Source of the DNA: Malurus cyaneus samueli
Taxonomy: Eukaryota > Chordata > Aves > Passeriformes > Maluridae
DNA length: 64,000 nt
Reading direction: 5' to 3'
Assembly: GCA_009741485.1 (NCBI GenBank)
Contig: VKON01002658.1
Location: forward strand, 1,396,836-1,460,835
In this document: piece by piece, positions 63,129-64,000 of the stretch
Numbering within the stretch: the stretch's first letter is position 1
Layout of the letters: every line of letters begins with the position of its first letter
Made by a program: the position numbers and the translations under genes
Notes under the pieces: generated by a model
What the model was told of the DNA's origin: nothing
The model's database searches: none
Seen by the model: the letters and a program-made list of their open reading frames with translations, nothing else

Positions 63129-63279
63129 CCAAAACCACAACCCTCATTGTGGCCGGTGGGATGGGACTGGAGCGGGAGTCGCCGCTCTTTATAGCCCGTC
63201 CTCTGGCCACGGGGAGAGGTCACGGTGGCTCCTGCAGCTCTGTCACCTCGTGGGGACCGCGGGGGCACCCAGCACCCAT

Positions 63280-63570
63280 CCACCCATCATTCCCATCCAC
63301 CCATCCTTCCCATCCTTCCCATCCTTCCCATCCTTCCCATCCTTCCCATCCTTCCCATCCTTCCCATCCTTCCCATCCTCCCATCCTTCCCATCCCCCAT
63401 CCTTCCCATCCCACCTCCCTCCACCATCCCATCCCATCCTCCATCTCTTCTCATCTCACCCATCCCCTCCTTCATCCATCATCATATCTCTCCATTCTCC
63501 CTCTCCACCCTCCCTCTCTCTTATCCCTCCATCTCATTTTTCTCTTCCCTCCCATCCCTCCCTCCTGCCG
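63280..63570. repeat. (CCATCCTTCC)n minisatellite and related C/T-rich tract
   Basis: An exact 10-bp unit repeats about eight times at 63298-63378, then degrades into CCCATC, CCTCCAT and TCTCTCC variants up to about 63570. Frames across it on either strand are artefacts. Confidence 0.92.
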
Positions 63571-63937
63571 CACTGAGTGACCCTGCAGCAGCCCCAGGGC
63601 TTGTAGGACCAGGGCAGGAGCTGAAGGACATTTTTTGGTGCTGTCACTGTCCCCAGGGTGGAGGCAGCAGCGTCTCACTCTCATCTCTCAAAGACACCCT
63701 CCAGGACACCACCTTGGCGGTGCCAAGGACACCAAACCAAGGTTTGGGTGAAAACAAGAGCTCCAAAAACCTTGCCCCATTGAGCCCACAGCCAATCCCA
63801 TACCCTGTCCCATTGCCCAGGCCATGGCACACTCGGGATGTGTTCCCAGTGCCACCTTCCTTGGCCCTTTCCCACCTCCCGGGAATCCTCTGGCTCCTCT
63901 CAGGTGCAGCTTTTCTGCCGTGGCCTGAGCTCACCCC

Positions 63938-64000
63938 GAGTTCAGGGCTGAGTTCAGGGCTGAGTTCAGGACTCAGTTCAGGGCTGAGTTCAGGGCTGAG
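63938..64000. repeat. 12-bp tandem repeat (GAGTTCAGGGCT)n, continuing past the window
   Basis: Five copies with one variant unit (GAGTTCAGGACT then CAGTTCAGGGCT), cut by the window edge. Confidence 0.93.

Noticed and set aside
63220..63580. Frames with GKDGKDGKD or HPSHPS repeats
   Set aside because: Direct translations of the 10-bp CCATCCTTCC satellite.
47500..64000. YPEL2, the expected next gene
   Set aside because: I looked for its short, highly conserved zinc-binding protein and found none of its exons; it must lie beyond the window.

Overview
The window is eukaryotic nuclear DNA from a bird, possibly a songbird. The coding exons read as vertebrate proteins with GT-AG introns, and two truncated copies of the avian LINE family CR1 are present. 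Two LTR-like elements and many GC-rich minisatellites fit a bird microchromosome; the species is not shown by the sequence. Gene order matches the human 17q23 block in reverse: (VMP1) - PTRH2 - CLTC - DHX40.

Layout. 1-480 is a GC-rich minisatellite. 490-860 is a CpG-rich, probably divergent promoter: PTRH2 runs right (coding exon 1568-2086), and a strong minus-strand splice donor at 564-565 probably ends the non-coding first exon of VMP1. PTRH2 and CLTC are tail to tail. CLTC fills about 3.1-33.0 kb on the minus strand. Its 32 constitutive and variable coding exons all resolve and give exactly 1675 codons plus stop, or 1682 with a 21-nt cassette microexon at 8022-8042. A CpG island with a G-rich minisatellite behind it marks the CLTC promoter. 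DHX40 follows on the same strand (35371-47279, 17 coding exons). It is fully conserved in structure but carries one extra base in exon 4. 47.5-64 kb has no recognisable protein-coding gene: it holds a probable solo LTR, a CR1 scrap, AT-rich and simple repeats, and a GC-rich patch with TATA/MEF2-like boxes near 62.75 kb.

How the genes relate. They are housekeeping genes with CpG-island promoters and no shared pathway: peptidyl-tRNA hydrolysis and anoikis control at the mitochondrion (PTRH2), coated-vesicle scaffolding (CLTC), and a DEAH-box RNA helicase (DHX40). The notable signals are the DHX40 frameshift, DHX40 exon 2 sitting between a CR1 tail and a small LTR, and the CLTC microexon with an RBFOX-type site downstream. 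I found no wholly new multi-gene system.
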